Assembly: GCF_040436345.1 (NCBI RefSeq) | Contig: NC_133221.1 | Span: 28,565,008-28,629,007, forward strand | Reading direction: 5' to 3' | DNA length: 64,000 bases | Source of the DNA: Pagrus major | Lineage: Eukaryota > Chordata > Actinopteri > Spariformes > Sparidae | Part shown: positions 47,525-59,770 of the stretch, piece by piece | How the letters are laid out: each line of letters starts with the position of its first letter | Numbering within the stretch: the stretch's first letter is position 1 | Translations under genes and position numbers: made by a program | Notes under the pieces: generated by a model | What the model saw: the letters and a program-made list of their open reading frames with translations, nothing else | The model's database searches: none | What the model was told of the DNA's origin: nothing

Positions 47525-49944
47525 TCATATATCATATGATAAGTTAGCCTGTCCTGAAAGCCTCCTCTTCAGCTCATCATTCTCTCTCTGCAGTATTTTA
47601 TTCTGAAAAAAGAAAAGAATGAGAAAGATGAGGCAGATTGTGATGAGAATGCACCACTGAACATTAAAACACAGTTTAATTCCACAGGAGCTGGTATCAG
47701 TTCCTTGTTAATTAAGCCATGAAGGTAAACTGATAACCTATTTGCAATATTTTAAATACAATTATGACAGAATAAAGTGAAACAGTTGAAGGTAAACACC
47801 ACTGACCTCAGCCCTGATAGTAAAAGTGGAACTGACCTTATGTCTGAGTGCCTCCACTATGAGGTCTCGTCCTCCTCTCACGCTCTGCTCCTTTTTTGAA
47901 GCTCGGAAGGCGTCTCCAATTACCGAGACCAGCACGTGAGACTGAAAAGTGTAAAGAGAATTCACCCTATTACACTTAAATCCTGAACATCTCATTTAAC
48001 TAGAGCACAAAATTCCTCTCTGGTTTGTAAATTGCATTATTTTCCAAAGTTAAAGGAACAGTTCACTCAAAAATGAAAACTCAGTTATCACCTATTCAAC
48101 CCAATTCCTATGGAAAGTTGGGTGAAGTTTTGTAGTCCTCAGAACGTTTCTGGAGCTTCACAGCAAAGCGCAGTTGCAGCGTTCTCCTAAACAACTGAAG
48201 TAGATGGGGACTTGTTTTAAAATGTAAAAAAAAAACAACATAAAAATCCTCCAAAAGATCCCAAACTGATTTGAAAATGCATTATTTACAACCTTCTTTT
48301 AGCCACAATTTTCACTGCAGCTGCCAAGCTAAAAGCATTTGTGCACACCCATCTAAAGTGGGTGCACAAGCTTGGCACTTACTTCAGTTGTTTAGAGGAA
48401 TGCTGCTACACCGTTTTGCCACAAAGCTCCAAAAATGTTATGGACTACAAAAGTCACCCAACTTTCCCTTGACATGGTTAGTAGATGATGACTGAATTTT
48501 CACTTTATGGGTGAACCTGTCCTTTAATATTAGTGCTCTGCTCAAAATAAATACATTAAACCACCAAATTTGTCCCGCAGGGATTGCTGCTGTACTGTAC
48601 TGAGACTACTCACAAGCTTCCTGCTCTGGAACAGATAACAGTGGTACATGTCTGCGGCAGGGTGTTGAGCCACAAAGCCAAAGACTTTGGGTGAAGATGG
48701 CAAGACGGCACAGAAGGAGATGGTGGACAAAGGACACGAGTACAACAGAAACTGAGGAGGAGAGACAGTGAGAAGATCAGAAGTGATAATTCATGACCAA
48801 AGAAAGCAAGATGTGTGGGATGATGACTGGTACATGTTTGTCACACACACCTTGGTTTTGTTTTCCAAAATGTCTACCCCACTCAGCGACAGGAAGAGAT
48901 GGACTTTGCTCTTCTTCGCTGCCTTTTCTGATGAGTATTTATCAGGTGTCTGCGGACGAGAGGAGATCGATTGCGTGTCATGTCTGTTACTGCATCTTCA
49001 AAGCCAACACATGTAGTTAATATGTTCATATAGAGCTCATATAGTGGATAAAAACATGGTTTCCCACTACAATACAAGCCTTCTAGACGGGATCATCCCT
49101 ATGTTCCCCGGGTCCAATGTTCCCCGCTTTGTATGTGACCGGGCAACATAGGACCCTTTTTATAAAAAAAGGGTCCCATGTTCCCCGCTGTTCACCCAAA
49201 GTGTCCTATGTTCCCCGCTGTGTATGTGACTGGGGAACATAAGACCCTTTTTTAGAAAAGACCCTTTTTTAGAAAAAGGGTCCTATGTTAGAGGGTTAGA
49301 GTTAGGGTTAGGGGTTAGGGTTAGGGTTAGTTACTTAGGACCCTTTCTTAGAAAAAAGGTCCTATGTTCCCCGGCAACAGTGGGGAACATAGGACCTGGG
49401 GAACATAGGTACGATCCCTTCTAGACATGCAGAAAGATCACTGCATCCAAGTCAAACATGCACCACACTGTGGCTTTGTTTGCCATGTTGGAAGAGTTGC
49501 ATCAACAGCATCATAAAATGATATCCAAGCAAAGACTGTTTCCTTGTAATGGAAAAAAACAGCAATTAAAACAGGATGCAAGTGGTAATAACCAACCTTT
49601 AGACTCTCAACTGCTTCATCCAGGACCTGTAGTCCATCATGGCGGACCACCTGAACTCTGCCAAGAAACTACAGAGAAAGAAATACACATGAAGCAACGC
49701 AGAAAATGGTGTTTTAAACACAGCTTGTGGCCCACAGCATAGACAGCACTGACATGACAGATTCATTATACATTAATCTAATGATACATACAGTATGTAT
49801 CGGAAATGTTATTAACATATAATTCATGACACGGCAAACCAAAACTGTCCTGTCTTTGTTTTCCACTTTCAGAATTACTCAAAAATCAGTGTTTACCTTG
49901 ACTGCAAAGGAGATCTCACTATCATCTTCTGAAGTGTCGCTCAT
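47525..49944 (-). CDS. Small PTB-domain adaptor, 179 residues, unnamed
   Basis: Six coding exons on the minus strand, 5' to 3': 49897-49944, 49597-49668, 48851-48949, 48614-48751, 47837-47941, 47525-47602. All are phase 0 and total 180 codons including TGA. The protein starts MSDTSEDDSEISFAVK, continues FLGRVQVVRHDGLQVLDEAV and KKSKVHLFLSLSGVDILENK, then CPLSTISFCAVLPSSPKVFG, FVAQHPAADMYHCYLFQSRK and LVSVIGDAFRASKK. These are the strand and helix landmarks of a Dab/Numb/GULP-type PTB (PID) domain, covering nearly the whole chain. It ends with a short helical tail, NKILQRENDELKRRLSG, suggestive of a coiled coil as in GULP1/CED-6. PTB domains of this class bind NPxY motifs in receptor tails; that role is inferred. 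A non-coding upstream exon probably ends at 50,068 (donor GTAAGAT) and joins at 49,972. I do not recognise an exact named orthologue. Confidence 0.85.
48050..48528. mobile_element. Full-length foldback MITE with TTAA-flanked ends
   Basis: The left end, TTAAAGGAACAGTTCACTCAAAAATG, pairs with the right end, CTTTATGGGTGAACCTGTCCTTTAA. Internal pairs include GGAGCTTCACAGCAAAGC with GCCACAAAGCTCC, and CAACTGAAGTAG with CTTCAGTTG. Ends in TTAA suit TTAA-targeting (piggyBac-like) transposition, which is inferred. It lies in an intron of the PTB gene. Confidence 0.8.
49081..49426. mobile_element. 330-bp non-autonomous transposon with 8-bp TSD and telomere-like core
   Basis: The element at 49,089-49,418 begins GGGATCATCCCTATGTTCCCC and ends GGGGAACATAGGTACGATCCC, inverted copies of each other. 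Both sides carry the identical 8-mer TTCTAGAC (49,081-49,088 and 49,419-49,426). Inside are further CCTATGTTCCCCGC blocks in both directions, GACCC(T)n/(A)nGGGTC hairpin arms and a (TTAGGG)-type array at 49,293-49,330. The 8-bp duplication of form nTnnnnAn fits hAT-like targets. There is no coding capacity. It is in the intron between coding exons 2 and 3 of the PTB gene. Confidence 0.85.
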
Positions 49945-50099
49945 TTTAACACGTCCGGTACCAAACTACACCCTGCAGGCTGACATAAATATAAGACTTA
50001 GACACTTACAGATCAGAAATGTATCAATCACCTAAATCATTAAAGAAATACTGTAAAGTCATCTTACCTTTTGTAAATATGTGTTCACCAGAGTGAATC

Positions 50100-52029
50100 G
50101 GCGTCTTATTGCAGTACAAATGGGCAGGTGTAAAGTCTGTTGGAGTTAATGAGTAACTGTCATGTCTTCCTTATTGCCCTTTATCAGATATCCATGTTCC
50201 CTGGAGGACTTATCAAGACATCTGATGATCCATTGAAGGTAATTTCATCACAAGGATGTGGAAATTAAAGTATCCTAAAGTATCAGCGTGTTTGAGATGT
50301 TTTAAAGTAGATTTTTAGACTTTTAAACTGCAGTTAGTTGAACCGTAATTTCTTGTTAGAAGAAACACATTTTTACATTACAAGGATTCAGGAATGCATG
50401 AATTTAAAAGAACACGTTTTGTGTGTGCCCACCAGGGCTGCCCATTAGGGGGCGCAACATGGAAAGCTTTCTGGGGCTCGGCCTCTAGAGGGGCCAATGG
50501 AGGCCAGCAATATGGTGATGGTAAAAAAATGTTATTTTATTGTTGCATCAGTAAAAGATCTGGTGAAAAAAAACAAGCTGAAGAGGTGAATGATAGCTAG
50601 GAAACTAACATTACTAGCCAAAAGGGTAGCTAGTGTCGGCGAAGGATACTCCACAACCTGTGAGAAAGAGGATGATGTTGATAATAGCCAAGATGTCCTG
50701 TATGTGTCTATGTACTGTAGGAGAGAAAAAAAACATGTGCATGCATAGGTAAGGTGGATTGACATGGGCCCGTTCACTGGACCTTTTCAGAGGCCCAGAT
50801 GTTCCTGTGGGCAGACCTGGTCCCCACTGACATCAACTGGGGTGTTTGTTCATTTAAGCTTTTCCTTTTGGGCTTGATAAGACTATTTTAAGGAATTTCT
50901 TCCTGGATAGGTATGGAAACATTACTACATTCTAAACATTCAGGATTTTATGCATGTCAACATGGTTTCTTGTGAGTTCCCACTCTGTGACCGGAGACAG
51001 CATTTGGTCATTTAAGCATTCTTTGACCAAGATGAGTCTTATGTAGTAATGTTAATCTGTAAGTTATTTCTTGTCAGATAATTTAAGAAGCAAATTTTGC
51101 ATTAAAAATTATTCAGAATGATGTGAATTTAAATAGAAACATGGTTATTGTCATTTTAGCATTATTTCTTGTGTGAGGCTTCAAGGAATACAATGTGAAA
51201 ATACATACAGCAGTTTTAAAACTACATATTGTATTCACTGAAAAAAAAACACAACAGAACATCCATACCAACTGTATTTATTTTTGTTTACAGTGAGTGC
51301 CACTCCATCATTGCTCAATCATATATATATATATATATATATCTTATATTAGCAAGCGCAGAAAGACGATGTCAATGTCTCAATCGTAAGCTTGTGAACA
51401 GCATGATAGTTGAAGATGATGATTGTGGCTAGATACGACATGAAGAGAAGCCTAAAACAGACAAATACCTGATCACTTTACCAAAGATCCTGAATTAGAG
51501 CAGTTAGATCAACTTTAAAACCATTTCACACATGAAGCAACCAACCACATGTTACAGGAGAGATGCAGATTTTGGTCGATGAATGAAGATTTCAGACAGT
51601 TACTGATCAGTTATACAAAAACCACACTTTTCAAAGATAATGACAGATCCCCAAAGCTGGAAAGCCGCATGTATTTTGTATATGAGGAGTTGTTTATCTG
51701 CACTACACAAGAGTCACAGGTACTAACAGAAATGTTGCTGCTGATTGTGAATATCTTATCCGTTTGTCTTAGGCTCAGTGTTGCTGCAGATGTGAGAAAC
51801 TGACGGAGAGACAGACAGACAGGTGGTCAGTGGACTCTGAAGTGGACTGTAGATGGGTGAGAAAACAGAGAAAGATCCCTTTGAAGTGAATGACTGGAGG
51901 AACAGCTGAGATGAATGACACCATCCATTCAGACAGACACTGATGGGACACAGCCAGCTTTGTTCTATGGTACGGATAGCATTAAGTTAAACCATCTGAG
52001 ATTTGTTTCCTGATTTTTTTTCCAACAAT
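50100..52029. other. Intergenic region between the PTB gene and sars1
   Basis: The sequence is AT-rich with no supported exon. Contents are a probable decayed repeat at about 50,430-50,800 (CACCAGGGCTGCCCATTAGG and, inverted, ATGGGCCCG), an (AT)11 tract at 51,321-51,342 and scattered short open frames with no family resemblance. The PTB gene promoter should lie at its left edge. Confidence 0.6.
51321..51342. repeat. (AT)11 microsatellite
   Basis: A perfect AT dinucleotide run in intergenic sequence. Confidence 0.95.
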
Positions 52030-52035
52030 TTTATT
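52030..52035 (-). terminator. Candidate poly(A) signal for sars1
   Basis: AATAAA on the minus strand (TTTATT on the plus), about 105 bp after the sars1 stop codon. The distance is typical for a short 3' UTR. Confidence 0.6.
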
Positions 52036-52140
52036 TTGAGAGAAACAGCAAAAATGATCTGTGATCATTTAACATGAGGCTCTGTTCCATCAGCCTGTCT
52101 GTGTGGCTGGTGAAGCGACTCTGTGGTCGTGTGATGGAGT

Positions 52141-55100
52141 CTATGAGTCGTTGACGGACATGGTCTCCATGGCGTTAGGCAGCTCTCCTTCCTGCTTCTT
52201 CTTCTTCCCTCCTGCCTGTTTCTTTGCTTTCTTAGCCATCTCCTGATCAATAGGAGCGGGCTTGACGAACTTGATGATCTCTGTCAAACCTGGAGGACAG
52301 ACAAACAGGGTGAGTAAAGAAAAAACAACAGTCTTTCATATGAATTTAAGAAACATTAAAAAATTCCTCGAAAACAATGATCAAAGAAATGATCATTAAA
52401 ACAGGAACACAGTAAGTTGAATTGTTCAACATTTCAGGAAATACACTTATTCTGCTTTCTAGAGTTAGAAGAGAAAATTGATACCTCTCCACAAATCTCT
52501 GCTCTCTACACTGAATATAAAGCTAGAACCAGTAGCCTGTTAGCTTAGCATCGAACAAAGACAGGAAACAGAGAAATGGCTAGTCTCGCTCTGCCTACCA
52601 GCACCTGACTTACATCACTTTCTACTATCAAGTCAAGGCGTTTGTTAGTCTTAAACACAGCATACACATGTCTGAAATCAATTCAACAAGTGTGAACAAA
52701 ATTACTGCAGTGTTTCACAACTTTCCAAGCATCTCCTGTTAAAACTCTGATTGCAACTGTGCATTTCTTTGTGACTTGGTTTCACTCTTAGACTAGAATT
52801 TCACGCAGTCTTTCAGAACGTTTTGGCTGAATGTTTGTTCACTGTGCTCGTTCTGTCATCAAACAAGTGGTTTGGAAACTATCTTGTATATGTGTTGGCA
52901 TCAGTGATTTCTCAGTCAGATTGCTGATAAAATAATTAAATGTGCAAATTTAAAATGTTCTACTTTAGCTCTGATGCACCATCCTCTCACACAATGTCCC
53001 GCCCACAACACTTTCTGATTTGTAACACGTCACAGTGAATAGCCTATGAACACTGAATAATCTGAATCTGCAATGTAACCACCAACTAAATGTATCAAAT
53101 AAATGTAGTGGAGAGGAAGTGTAGAGTAGCAGAAAATGGAAATACTCGTTCAGTAAAACTGATTCAGTAACACTTAAGGCACCATACTGAGGTCAATATC
53201 TGATATCAGATTTTTGAAGGCGAAGCTCATCTAAAAAATTCAATAACAATATATTGGCTAGTGGTAATTTATTTGTTTATTTTTTTTAAACACAAACAAA
53301 CATGATATGGATCCTTTAATTTTTTTTTCTTTTTCAATTGTGATCAAAGTAAGCATTTTGAAAATTAAACAGTGTAAAAATCGTGCTACTCTCTTGTTTA
53401 GAGGACTGCATTGGGATATGGATTCCACAGGAGCCAATGGAAATCTCATGTTAGTGGGATTAAGAAAACAGTACTGCACAGGGCTCTACTCTGATGGACC
53501 AACTATATAAGGATGATATGGTCTCTAAATGACCTCAAACCATTTCTGTGCTGCAGTTTCTTGTTACGTATCGACAGACATAGACAGAGACACCACTATA
53601 TCTGAAATTAGCTAACATCAGCCTGCCCGATTCATCAGTGTAGCTCTAAGTAAAACCTTGTATTAGACAGTAGTCATTAGAACAATTCCCACTGTGCATT
53701 AGGAGCATGTCATCACTTTCTACTAACATTCCAACAGCTTATTCTTGATTATTTACTCTTCTTCATTGACTTACATCACTTTGTACTACACTTTGTAGTC
53801 TTAACCACAGCATACACATGTCAGATCTTCATTGACCAAGCGGCTTCATAGCAGCTATGTTTTCTTTTTGAAAGAACACAGCACACACCAGATGTGAAAA
53901 CGTTCAGCACAGCTTACCAGGAGGCATGAAGTCCCTGAGCTTTTCTGGAATAACGATCCCCTCTTCAGTTTGGTAATTCTCCAGGATGGCGCACATCACA
54001 CGTGTGGTGGCGCACATGGTGGCGTTCAACATGTGCACGTACTCTGCCTACATAGCAGACAGAGAGAGGAAGTGTGTTAACATGCAGCTACAGAAAGGGT
54101 AAAACATCTACAAAGTTGGCTGCTTAACAGAATCCAGATCTTTGTCCCGATGCACAGCTGTGTGTGAACAGATTACTCACCTTGTCCATCATCTTTTTGG
54201 TCTGTCCGTAGCGGATGCGGAGGCGTCTGGCCTGGTAGTCAGTGCAGTTTGAGCAGGAGACCAGCTCTCTGAAAGCACTAGAGCCTGGGAACCAGGCCTC
54301 CAGATCCAGCTTCTTACTGGCAGCGTGATTCAGGGCACCTACGACGACATACAGTGAGAAGAGTTAGCATAGAGCATAGCATTTTTATAAACACTGGGTA
54401 TATCACATTAAAATAACCAAGGAGAGAGCTGTGTTACTATATGACAATATCAGGCTGCAATTAACTATTGTTAAAAAAAAAAAGTCAGCTTTTCCTGCAA
54501 GTAATTTAGTTCCTTAACAGCAAATAAACACACTGCAGGAAATATCTTTAAGACTCCCGTCTTCCTAAATGTTCCTGCTGAGATTCACTTTACTTTTGAA
54601 GAAACAAGGAACATTCAGGGTTGAATTTGCAATACTGAATACTGCACAAGCCTCTCAACTGCTACTACCTGTGCAAAGCATTCTTTCACACAGCAACAAC
54701 AAGGACTTGACAGTTGTCTGTCTTTTCTGCCTCTGTACAGCTCCTTTCCAACAGTCACACATCAGTCAATAATAAAGAACAATTTGATGACTCTGCATTG
54801 ACCTCCAGTGCAAAAAGTACAATTCAATCCACAAAGTTGTCACTCCCTCAAACTCTCTCAAACAAAAACAATAAAAAAATAATTCTAGAGTAATTCTTTA
54901 TTTGATAGTTCCTAGGGCTTAAAGCTTGTGGGACTATTGGATTCAAAACCCTAAAATAAAAAAATAAAATAAATAAATCAGATCTTTCTGATTATCATAT
55001 ATTTTCCAACACCTTTAGAAGTGCTCTACGCTGCAGTGTAAGTGTGTGTGTCAGACCTACCGGAGACGATGTTGACGATGCGATAAGGAATTCCTAGTGA

Positions 55101-58100
55101 TTGGTAGAACTCTTCTGCTGTTCCAATCATCTCATCCATCATCTCCCATGACTTGCCATCATGTGGGGAGGCGTAGACAAACTGCTCAATCTACGAGGAG
55201 AAGAGGAGCAACGACAAGGAGAGAAAACCATGACATCATTACATTTTTTTAAAAAGTCCCAAAACAGACAGGGTAAATCCAACATTTACCCCAGTTACTA
55301 AAAGAATATTAATCATTATTCTCATTTGAACTAATTTATTGAGTGCCTTGCAAATAGTTAATAATAATTTAACAAATCTAATAATTAGATAAATGACAAC
55401 AAGAAGTGGCCATTTATTTATTTGAATGTTGTAATTCACTCACAGTGAAAAGTAATATATAAACAAGACTATAAACAATGCCTTGACTGACCTTCTCAAA
55501 CTGGTGCACCCTGAAGATCCCGCGGGTGTCTCGGCCATGGGAGCCCACTTCCTGTCTGAAGCAGGTGGAGAAGCCGGCGTAGCGGACGGGCAGGTCCTCA
55601 GGTTTGAGCCACTCGTCCCTCAGGAAGGCCGCAATGGGCTGCTCCGAGGTGGCAATGAGGTACTTCTCATCGATGGCGTTGTCGTCTGACTTCTCACTGC
55701 TCTTACCGATAACCTGATATAAAACACATACAGGGGTTGGAAAGGAGGACGTTGGACAGAGATCCATTTACAGGATTTCCACCTTGGAACCTGGAAATGT
55801 TATTCAAGTTCTCAAAGGCCAGAAAATAGCTTCTGAAATATTCTGCAGTTGCTGAGAATCATTTTCATGTTGAGTCATGACCTGCGCATTTATTTTGAAA
55901 GTCATTGAAACACTGGCCAAAGAAATATATACAGTCACTACAACCCTCTGCCTGCATCTATAGTGATGTGAGAGTAAGAACAGATAAAAATTACTGCAAG
56001 GTGAGAGAGAAGTGGCCCCAGACAGAAAAGAAGCCAAAAAGCTGACGGATGATAATTCAGCCACTGTTTTTTCACGTGAAGCAGAAACTGGCCAAGCTCT
56101 GCGACCAGTGAAATTTTCAACCCAATTTAGGACAGATCTTTGGACAAATCAGGTTTGATAAAAAGAAATTTAAAGATGGATAAATGAAAAAAGATTAAAT
56201 GTTTCACATCGTTCAAATTTAAGACTATTTAAAGAATTTTAAGGCACGAAATTTGGCCCTTTAACACATCACTTCTTGAGTAGGTAGAAACATGTTGAAG
56301 TACAGTGCCGTCTATAGTGGCTGAAAGTGAAGTGACATCATTCTAAACCTGAACCATGACAGTGAATGCACCACTGTACAAGCTACAAAGTGCAGCTCTT
56401 TGTTTGTGCCTCAAGATGGCACTACATGGCCAAATGTGGATGCCATAATATCTCATTTCAAAACAATGTTTTAATATGGTTGGTGTTGAATTCATAAACT
56501 TAATAAAATGGATTTCCCTCATTCTTCTACTGCTGGACAGAACATTCCTCTTCACTGTCGAGGTTTAACTGCAGTCAGATCCATTAAAAGAAAAAAGTGA
56601 AGGAATCCAGTAAAAGCTTCTGTACCTTGTAAAGCTCTTCGTCAAACTGGCTGAGCTGGGCGACTTCCTGCATGACCTCTTTCCTCATGAAGAAGGGCGT
56701 GTAGAGCATGGTGTAATTCTTGCCGTGGAGAATCCTTAAGGCGTAATTGATCAGGGCCTGCTCCAGGAACACCAGTGGTCCCTGGACACAACACAGAAGA
56801 GGAAAACATCTCAACAGCTGGTTTCTTGTTTTGCAGGTAAGGAGGTGCTCAAAAACAAAACAGCTTAAAGAGGAGAAGAAATGTTGGTCTGCAGTGATTT
56901 ACTCATGTCATGCATGTGTCGGAGATTAGACTTGAACCCACCTTCAGAAAGTAACCTCTGCTCCCAGCTACGATGGCTCCCCTCTCTCCATCAAAGCCAT
57001 CAATCATTACAACCAGGTCAACGTGGGAGTACTTCTTCTGGGCGGTGCAGTCGCCCCAGGTGCGCTCCACTTTGTTGTCTGCATCCTGTCAGGAAGAAAA
57101 CAAAGGAAATATTAAATTCTGCTGATTGGTTGAAGGTGTTTCCTCTGGTTAGACGTGTAGCCCTGACTCACTGTAAAATGTTGCAGGGACGCTCTCTTTC
57201 TGTGTCTCTATAACACTACTCTAAAGATGTGCTATAAGGAACCACAATTTGGCACAGATCAGATTGATTTAACGTGAATCTGTACTCTGTAGTACCAATG
57301 TAATTCGACTGGTACCCTTAAAAGTAAACTGAAATGAAATAATCATTATTGGCAGTTAATCTACAATCATAAATGCAAACCATAAATAGAAAATAGTCAT
57401 AAAAAGTAATAACAGGTCATAAAAGCTACTCCTGCCTCCTTGTTCACAGCCAAGTCATGGCTACTAATGCCCATGTTAACACACTTCATTTTTATAAAGC
57501 ACACAAGTGTTCTCTTTACAAATAAGGTCTCCATTTAAAAAAAATGCATGCATCTGTTATTAAAAAGTAAAACTTCAGTTAAGCATAATCTTTATAGCGT
57601 GTGAGGCAGCATCAATGATTTATACATTTAAGTCTCTTTAATACCACCAAAATAGTCTGAGGACTCCCTGTCAGTGCAGTATTTTACTTTCTGTTTCTTA
57701 TACCATCAGCTATTTAGAAACAGTTTCCTCTTTAACCAGACCTGCATATATCAAACCACTCACCTCGTCATTGCTGACGGGTACAGACGGGTGCAGAAGG
57801 TTGCCAATCTCCCTCAGGTACTCGAAGCGCTCGGCCTCCAGCTTTATCCTCTCGCTGTCACTTTTCTCCACGGCCTCGTCCACCAACAAACGCAACTTCT
57901 TGATCTGGGTAACTGTCAGGGCCTGACACAGAAACATGCAAGCAAGGAGGGAAAAGGCAAAGAAAGAAAATCAGCAAGTTTAAGTTATATTGGTCTTGTC
58001 AGACATTCATTTAATGAAACACTAAAATGTTGCCATACAGGTAGGTGAAAGTGCATAAAGCGCAGACAGTCGTACCGATAGTGTCTCAGCTGTTAGAGAC

Positions 58101-59621
58101 TCCAGATTCTGTGCTTCTTCAGGTACAGACTCATTCTCCCCAACTGGTTCCTTCTTCTACATTCACAACATAGACAGGTGTTAGGCAAGGGAATAAACAG
58201 TTTAAAACTCCCTCTCAGATCTGGTCAGTGGACACATACTGACAGTGTTGTTTCTCCTCTCTCACTCTACATTACATGAGACGAGGATCTGTTTGTTCAC
58301 TTAGTCTCCAAATGATTCTGTACCTTCATTTTCTCCCCAATGCTCTTGCTGCAGAGGTTCTTGGCTTTGTTGAGGTTGTCTGCAGTGAAGCGGCCTGTTA
58401 GGGGACACATCACAGTCAGTCAGTGCATGGGGCTGTGCTGACGAGAGAGTGAGAGTGAGTGTGTTTGTATGTGTGTGTGTTTGTATGTGTGTGTGTGAGC
58501 TGCAATGGGACGTCTGGCAACCTGGTGACAGGTGTTACTGTCAGTAGCAACTGCCCCTCTTACCGTAAAAAACGATGATAAAAATGTAAACAAACGACTT
58601 TATCTCCTTAAACAGTATCAACAATGTACTAACAAAATAATTCATCAAGTTGCATCAGATTCACAGTGACTGCAGCTGCACTGCAGGGCGAGGTTGACTT
58701 GACACGGTGCTAGCTAAGATTGCATCAGATTGCACGTTATCAACCGGCATCGCTAAGCTAACCCAGCATTAGCCAACATTTTGTATAACATATGTCAATA
58801 CCGTTGTGAGAATGCGTGGTTACACAGTGCTACGCATCTAACTATACAAACCTAATGTTAAGTAACGACCGTAAACTACGTGGAGGGCAAACATATGTTT
58901 CATTTGAGTTCATTGAATGGTGTTAGCGGCGCTAGCATTAGCCCCTAGGCGTGCTACTCTATTCCTGTGAGAACATCATACCAGACTCCATTCAAATTTG
59001 GCTGAAAATTGTTGCCCACCTTAGTGACACACATTGACATACTAAACGAGTTTCTTTTTTACACTTGGTAAAAATAATGTTCAGTGGTAAATACGGCAGG
59101 AAAATAATGCACCAAAGTGACAAAGTACTATTTGTATTCGTTAAATTCCTGACCACCGCAGTGTAACGAAAGTTCAGCACATTACTGCGGTAGCAAGCGA
59201 ATTAATACAAAAAAATGACATTCTTGATAACTATTTTAGCATTTCAAACTTCCGAATAGAAGACTGGCTCATAAAAATGCGTAAAGTCTTTTCAATTCGC
59301 AGATGGGATGTGAGAGTTGGCTGTATTCGCATACTAGATATTGAATAGCCAGATTTTTTAATGGAGTTGGGCGTGAGCTCCTCTCCAGTGGAACATACAC
59401 TGACGCTACGCTAACATTAGCATTAATAGCCACCGTGCTTACGTTAGCGGCTATGACTGAAACAACTGAATGAAGAGACGCTTACATTTTCTCCACTCTG
59501 TGTCTGCGGCGACCAGTTTATCGACAAGTGTGACATCCTTAAACCTCTTCCTTTGGGTCTCACGGATGATTTCTGGATCGCCGCCTTTGTCGGTCCGGAA
59601 CAGGTCCAAGTCGAGCACCAT
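52141..59621 (-). CDS. sars1: Cytosolic seryl-tRNA synthetase
   Basis: Eleven coding exons on the minus strand, 5' to 3': 59486-59621, 58324-58394, 58076-58156, 57764-57922, 56942-57085, 56626-56781, 55492-55713, 55061-55190, 54181-54338, 53918-54047, 52141-52289. They total 511 residues; human SERS is 514. The enzyme charges tRNA-Ser (and tRNA-Sec) with serine in the cytosol. It starts [20 protein letters not shown]. The N-terminal tRNA-binding coiled coil spans about residues 10-130. The class II core includes [20 protein letters not shown], motif 2 as [20 protein letters not shown], and motif 3 near [18 protein letters not shown]. The C-terminal vertebrate UNE-S tail keeps a basic cluster, [14 protein letters not shown], which serves as a nuclear localisation signal in vertebrates. 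All splice sites are canonical with no breaks. The start has a good context, with ATG following AAAG. Confidence 0.97.
52430..52640. repeat. Diverged interspersed repeat in the last sars1 intron
   Basis: The GGAAATACACTTATTCTGCTT start, GATACCTC, TAGCTTAGCAT, ACAGAGAAATGGCTAGTC and CTGCCTACCAGCACC are in the same order as in the repeat cluster at 11,240-12,480. It is an isolated, decayed copy. Confidence 0.65.
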
Positions 59622-59770
59622 CTTTCCACGCTGGCTGTCAGAGAGAGCCTGACTGAGCTCACAACGTTGACTCCTCCAGCCGGGTTGCCAGATCCTGTTT
59701 TTCAAGTCACTAAAGCGTAACCACAATTTCAATTGTTACTTGCTCACAGGCCACATGAGAAGATCGTAAT
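59622..59770 (-). promoter_or_regulatory. sars1 5' UTR and presumed promoter
   Basis: No acceptor is needed upstream of the ATG, and the sequence just before it is moderately GC-rich. The transcription start probably lies within about 100-150 bp of 59,621. No TATA box is obvious. This is inference from position only. Confidence 0.35.

Noticed and set aside
49293-49330. The telomere-like run as evidence of an ancient chromosome end or fusion
   Set aside because: It lies inside a bounded transposon with target duplications, so insertion explains it better than fusion.
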